Origin: Paraclostridium sordellii
GTDB lineage: Bacteria > Bacillota > Clostridia > Peptostreptococcales > Peptostreptococcaceae
Assembly: GCF_000953675.1 (NCBI RefSeq)
Contig: NZ_LN679998.1
Coordinates: 1,573,911-1,637,910 of the forward strand
DNA: 64,000 nt
Direction: 5' to 3'
The notes under the pieces are model-generated. The model saw only the letters and a program-made list of their open reading frames with translations. It searched no databases and was not told the origin of the DNA. The number at the start of each line of letters is the position of its first letter. Within the stretch, counting starts at the first letter, position 1. Both the position numbers and the translations under genes were made by a program. Positions 60,271 to 64,000 of the stretch are shown one piece after another.

Positions 60271-60744
60271 ATGAAATTTTATGATTTTTCAGCAAAGAAA
60301 ATGAATGGACAAGAAGTTAAGATGAATACTTTTAAGGATAAGGTTGTATTGGTGGTCAATACAGCAAGCAAATGCGGATTAACACCACAATTTTCTGAAT
60401 TAGAAGAATTAAATAAGAAATATAAAGAAAAAGGTTTAGAAATTTTAGGTTTTCCTTGTAATCAATTTGCAAGTCAAGATAAAGGAAGTAATGAAGAAAT
60501 ACAAGAGTTTTGCTCTGTAAATTATGGAGTTACATTCAATATGTTCCAAAAGATTGATGTAAATGGAGAAAATGCGCATCCATTATATAAGTTCTTGAAA
60601 AATGAGAAAAAAGGGTTATTGAGTAAAGAGATTAAATGGAACTTTACAAAATTCCTTATTGATTCAAAAGGCAATATAGTTAAAAGGTATGGACCTACAA
60701 TAAAGCCATTAAAAATAGAAGAGGATATTAAAAAGTTACTTTAA
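60271..60744 (+). CDS. Glutathione-peroxidase-family protein (Cys type)
   Basis: A 157-residue thioredoxin-fold peroxidase: [19 protein letters not shown] with the catalytic Cys (encoded TGC, where some homologues have selenocysteine), [17 protein letters not shown] with the Gln of the catalytic tetrad, and [11 protein letters not shown] with the Trp and Asn. Bacterial members usually use thioredoxin and reduce hydroperoxides. It is monocistronic, with AGAGAGG before the start. Confidence 0.9.
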   Translation: MKFYDFSAKKMNGQEVKMNTFKDKVVLVVNTASKCGLTPQFSELEELNKKYKEKGLEILGFPCNQFASQDKGSNEEIQEFCSVNYGVTFNMFQKIDVNGENAHPLYKFLKNEKKGLLSKEIKWNFTKFLIDSKGNIVKRYGPTIKPLKIEEDIKKLL

Positions 60745-60783
60745 ACATTGAGAGATTTTATGCTAATATAACTATTACTTTTC

Positions 60784-60824
60784 AAGGTAAGTTTTTCACT
60801 TAAACTGATTTACTTACCTTTTTT
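60784..60824 (+). terminator. Repeated terminator hairpin, copy 2
   Basis: AAGGTAAGT and ACTTACCTT close the stem, followed by T. It is nearly identical to 48829-48870, including the AAGTTTTTCA and CTGATTT interior. Confidence 0.82.
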
Positions 60825-60884
60825 AGCATGTAAGTAGAAAGTATGATATCATAAAATAAAATACAGATTATGGAGAAAATTGAT

Positions 60885-61580
60885 ATGTACAAAGAAAATA
60901 TTTTAGTAGTAGAAGACGATGTAGATATAAATAACTTAATAACAAAAACACTAGAAAAACATGATTATAAAGTAACACAAGCATTTTCAGGCAGTGAAGC
61001 ATTATTACAATTATCCATATCAGAATTTAAATTAATATTACTAGATTTAATGCTGCCAGGCATGAGCGGAGAAGATATAATAAATAAAACTAGAGAGAAA
61101 AAAGAAATACCTATAATAGTAATTTCAGCAAAAACATCATTGCAAGATAAAGTAAATGTATTAAATATAGGAGCAGATGACTACATAATTAAACCTTTTG
61201 AGTTAGAAGAAGTAATAGCTAGAGTAAACTCACTACTTAGAAGGTATAAAAAATATGAAATAAATACACCATCAAATGAAGTATATAAATTTAAAAATAT
61301 TATGTTAGAAGAAGAAACAAGAAAAGTAAAAGTTAAAGAAAAAGAGATACATTTAACTGGATATGAATTTGATATATTAAGCATTTTAATTAAACATCCA
61401 GACAGAGTATATTCAAGGGAATCACTATATGAACAAGTATGGAAAAATGGATACTATGGAGAAGATAACTCTGTAAGTGTACATATTAGTAATATTAGAA
61501 AGAAAATCAAATCAGTATCAGAGGATGAGGATTATATAAAAACTGTATGGGGAATAGGATTTAAATTAAATAATAATTGA
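60885..61580 (+). CDS. OmpR-family response regulator
   Basis: A 231-residue regulator: VVEDDVDINNL, phospho-acceptor Asp in LILLDLMLPGMSGED, VISAKTS and DYIIKPFELEEVI. The winged helix shows LTGYEFDILSILIKHPDRVYS and ends KTVWGIGFKLN. I start at ATG 60885 after GGAGAAAATTGAT. It heads a set with a BcrA-type ABC transporter and a kinase, a typical bacitracin/antimicrobial-peptide response layout in Clostridia. Confidence 0.9.
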   Translation: MYKENILVVEDDVDINNLITKTLEKHDYKVTQAFSGSEALLQLSISEFKLILLDLMLPGMSGEDIINKTREKKEIPIIVISAKTSLQDKVNVLNIGADDYIIKPFELEEVIARVNSLLRRYKKYEINTPSNEVYKFKNIMLEEETRKVKVKEKEIHLTGYEFDILSILIKHPDRVYSRESLYEQVWKNGYYGEDNSVSVHISNIRKKIKSVSEDEDYIKTVWGIGFKLNNN

Positions 61581-61689
61581 TAAAAATCTTTAAACTTTCT
61601 TGAATATTTATTAAAAATTTTCTTATATCATAGTTATTGTAGGTAATTTAAATATTAAGTAAAAATGCTAAATAAGAAAGGGGAAAGAG

Positions 61690-62610
61690 ATGAAGGAAGT
61701 TATAAAAACATACAATCTCTCTAAAAAATATGGAGATTTTAATGCTTTATTAAATGTAAATATTAATGTAGAACAAGGGGATATATATGGATTAGTAGGC
61801 AATAATGGAGCAGGGAAAACTACGCTACTTAAAATATTAGCAGGTCAATCACATGCAAGTAGTGGTAGCTTTGAGATATTATCAATTTCAGATGAAAAAG
61901 AATTAAATGAGGTTAGAAAACATACAGGGGTTATTATTGAAACACCTAGTTTTTATCCTAATCTTACAGTTGAAAAAAACTTAGAGTATTATCGTATACA
62001 AAGAGGAATACCAGGAAAAGATGTGGTTTATAAAGCTCTTGAACTTGTAAATTTAACTTATGCTAAAAAGAAAAAATTTAGTCAGCTATCTCTTGGTATG
62101 AAGCAACGATTAGGATTAGCACTTGCAATTATGACAGAGCCAGAGTTATTAATTCTAGATGAACCAATTAATGGTTTAGACCCATCAGGTATAATTGAAA
62201 TTAGAAACTTACTATTAAAATTGAATAAAGAAAAAAATATTACTATAGTAATATCAAGTCATATACTTTTAGAATTATCAAATATTGCAACTTGTTATGG
62301 ATTTTTAAATAAGGGAAAACTAATCAAAGAAATATCTGCAAAAGACCTTAATAAAAAATGTAAAAGCTACTTAGAAATTAAAGTTACAAACGATAGCAAG
62401 TTAACTGCATTATTAGAAGAAAAACTAGGTTATAAAGAATATAAGGTTTTACCTAGCGAAGTAATACAAATATTTGATAAAAATAGAAATCCTCAAGATA
62501 TAAGTGAGCTTATAATTAAAAATGGAATAGGATTAATCTCACTAGAAGAGAAATCCGTAAATCTTGAAAATTATTATATGTCTTTGATTGGAGGAAGTTG
62601 CAATGACTAA
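61690..62610 (+). CDS. BcrA-type ABC transporter ATPase
   Basis: A 306-residue ATPase: Walker A GNNGAGKTT, Q-loop replacement VIIETPSFYPNLTVEKNLEY, signature LSLGMKQRLGLALAI, Walker B LLILDEPINGLDP and ISSHILLELSNIA. The E in place of Q (IIETP) and the extra C-terminal domain of about 90 residues are typical of BcrA. It overlaps the permease gene by 8 bases. Confidence 0.9.
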   Translation: MKEVIKTYNLSKKYGDFNALLNVNINVEQGDIYGLVGNNGAGKTTLLKILAGQSHASSGSFEILSISDEKELNEVRKHTGVIIETPSFYPNLTVEKNLEYYRIQRGIPGKDVVYKALELVNLTYAKKKKFSQLSLGMKQRLGLALAIMTEPELLILDEPINGLDPSGIIEIRNLLLKLNKEKNITIVISSHILLELSNIATCYGFLNKGKLIKEISAKDLNKKCKSYLEIKVTNDSKLTALLEEKLGYKEYKVLPSEVIQIFDKNRNPQDISELIIKNGIGLISLEEKSVNLENYYMSLIGGSCND

Positions 62611-63382
62611 TTATATAAAAAGTGAATTTTATCGAAATATTAATAATAAAGATAATTATTTATTTTTATTTGGAAGTATAGGGTTTGTGATATTTATAAA
62701 TGTAGCATTAGGTATATTTGCAAAAGGTCAAGTAAATTTTCCATATGGAAACACCAAATATTCTTTAAGTAGCTTTTATACTTATATGGGATTATTAATG
62801 CTTATATCTGTTTTTTTAGTTTCATTAGTTTTTGGTCAGGAATTTAAAAATTCTACATTAAAAAATTCTATTGCCTTTGGAATTTCAAGAAGTGAAATAT
62901 ATTTTGGAAAATATTTAGTAGAAGTAGTAATTTGTACAATAAATTTAGTCTTAATCAGTAGTGCATATGTGTTAGCTGCATATATGATGCTAGAAGATAG
63001 TGGCATAATATATTTAAAAGATTTTTTACAAGCTATAATAGCATGTTTTCCACTTTTATTAGTTAGTGTTACTGCAGCTAATTGTTTTTACTTTATATTT
63101 GATAATGAGAGTATGGCTGTGACAATTTGGTCAATAATTATTGTATTTATTCCTTTGTTGATATCAATGGCTGGACGTAAAATCAATATTCTAGGCAAAA
63201 TAGCCAATTGGTTACCTTGGAATATGGTTGGAAATGCTAGATTTGACAGTTCCAGTAAAAGAATGATTATGATTTGGAATTCTCAAGAAGGATTTATAAG
63301 ATGTTTTATAGTTGGAATTATAGGAGTATTGATTTTTTATATATTAGGATTAGTAATGTTTAATAAAAAAGAAATAAAATAG
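62603..63382 (+). CDS. ABC-2 type permease of the BcrA-type exporter
   Basis: A 259-residue membrane protein with six predicted segments (about 18-38, 58-80, 103-128, 145-170, 175-195 and 230-255). VSLVFGQEFKNSTLKNSIAF before segment 3 is an ABC-2 family motif. I start at ATG 62603 after GGAGGAAGTTGCA; an in-frame TTG at 62588 would include that site. With the ATPase it should export a peptide antibiotic or lipid-linked compound. Confidence 0.87.
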   Translation: MTNYIKSEFYRNINNKDNYLFLFGSIGFVIFINVALGIFAKGQVNFPYGNTKYSLSSFYTYMGLLMLISVFLVSLVFGQEFKNSTLKNSIAFGISRSEIYFGKYLVEVVICTINLVLISSAYVLAAYMMLEDSGIIYLKDFLQAIIACFPLLLVSVTAANCFYFIFDNESMAVTIWSIIIVFIPLLISMAGRKINILGKIANWLPWNMVGNARFDSSSKRMIMIWNSQEGFIRCFIVGIIGVLIFYILGLVMFNKKEIK

Positions 63383-63400
63383 ATAAAGGTGGGCGTGTAG

Positions 63401-64000
63401 ATGATAAGATTGATTTTAGTAGCTTTATTAATAACAAGTGTGTATTTTTCTACACGCTTTTTCTTGCTTTCTAGAAGTATTAAAAAAGTGACTAAGGATT
63501 TTAAGTATATCTCTAAAAATGTAAATAGTAATCGTAAGCTTAAACTAAATCATCCAGAGAAACATCTAGAACAACTATTATTAGAGATAAATAAATATTT
63601 AGAAGATACACAAATATATAAACAAAAATATATAAAAAGAGAAGAAGAAATTAGAAAAGAAATTGAAAATATATCTCATGATTTAAGAACACCATTAACC
63701 TCTATTAGAGGTTATTTAGAATTAATAAATGATGAAGATATTACAGATATCGAAAAGAAAGAATATATTTATATTATAGAAAAAAGAGCTAAGGTTCTTC
63801 AAAATTTAATTCAAGATTTTTATGATTTAAGTAGGCTTGAAAATAATGATTATAATTTTAGTATGGAAATAATAGATATTAATAAAGAATTAAAAGAACA
63901 AATACTTATGTTTTATAACGACTTTGATAAGAAAAATATTGATGTTGATATAAAATTAAAAGAAAATCCAATACTTGTATATTTAGATAAAAATGCTATT
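63401..64000 (+). CDS. Sensor histidine kinase, 5' part
   Basis: The first 200 residues of a kinase that continues past the right edge. A single short membrane helix (about 2-25) is followed by a coiled region and the H-box ISHDLRTPLTSIRGYLEL (His near residue 92). This compact, nearly sensor-free form resembles bacitracin-type kinases that sense through the ABC transporter. The start follows AAAGGTGGG, 18 bases after the permease gene. The regulator is encoded at 60885-61580. Confidence 0.88.
   Translation, partial: MIRLILVALLITSVYFSTRFFLLSRSIKKVTKDFKYISKNVNSNRKLKLNHPEKHLEQLLLEINKYLEDTQIYKQKYIKREEEIRKEIENISHDLRTPLTSIRGYLELINDEDITDIEKKEYIYIIEKRAKVLQNLIQDFYDLSRLENNDYNFSMEIIDINKELKEQILMFYNDFDKKNIDVDIKLKENPILVYLDKNAI

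Noticed and set aside
60271-60744. Glutathione-peroxidase-like gene as a third selenoprotein
   Set aside because: The catalytic residue is encoded by TGC (Cys), not TGA.

Overview
The window is AT-rich, low-GC Gram-positive DNA with strong AGGAGG-type ribosome sites, many ATG starts preceded by purine tracts, intrinsic terminators after nearly every operon, and anaerobic enzymes (CO dehydrogenase-like protein, EFR1-type flavodoxin/ferredoxin protein, corrinoid proteins, Fe-S flavoprotein). This fits an anaerobic Clostridia member, most likely Peptostreptococcaceae (Romboutsia/Terrisporobacter/Paraclostridium-like); the genus is an inference. No phage, complete insertion sequence, rRNA or CRISPR array is visible.

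Layout. 0-1 kb: end of a corrinoid methyltransferase-type gene and a B12-dependent methionine synthase reactivation-like gene. 1.06-1.36 kb: an unassigned structured RNA candidate. 1.5-3.6 kb: AgrA/AgrC-like LytTR regulator and GHKL kinase. 3.7-6.8 kb: arsenic island, with an ArsR repressor, a metallophosphoesterase and an ArsM arsenite methyltransferase that BOTH carry an in-frame TGA, then a convergent Cys-rich DUF5714-type protein. 7-10.3 kb: FtsX-type ABC exporter behind a possible attenuator. 10.6-12.2 kb: secreted or membrane-anchored amidase. 12.5-16.7 kb: lantibiotic/cationic-peptide resistance ABC transporter with its OmpR-type two-component system (Cpr/NisFEG-like). 17-18.8 kb: EFR1-type protein and a surface-type protein. 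19.0-28.4 kb: a 3108-residue protein with about 19 DUF11-type repeats. 28.9-32.4 kb: membrane protein, DUF1540 protein, tRNA-Asn, amidohydrolase and a 63-residue protein that is 83% asparagine. 32.8-34.7 kb: an orphan CooS-like protein in which the C-cluster ligand Cys295 is replaced by Glu. 35.1-39.0 kb: divergent iron-siderophore uptake genes around a triple Fur-box region. 39.8-47.2 kb: a DUF434-type protein, then a TetR-linked cluster with two DUF5692-type membrane paralogues, HypB, a large Fe-S flavoprotein and HypA. 47.6-50.5 kb: M20 amidohydrolase behind a structured leader, and a B12-binding radical SAM protein. 51-59.8 kb: complete glucuronate route (UxaC, SDR mannonate oxidoreductase, UxuA, KdgK, Eda) with a GntR regulator and a TRAP transporter. 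60.2-64 kb: glutathione-peroxidase-like protein and a second two-component/ABC exporter cluster running off the right edge.

The most novel-looking locus is 4.07-5.99 kb. The ArsM TGA replaces a conserved arsenic-binding Cys, is followed by a hairpin that fits the bacterial SECIS pattern, and is preceded by a second gene with a TGA beside its GHTH metal motif. Together they suggest a selenoprotein arsenic operon. The Glu-for-Cys CooS, the HypAB cluster with no hydrogenase, the poly-Asn protein and several dispersed hairpin families also deserve attention.
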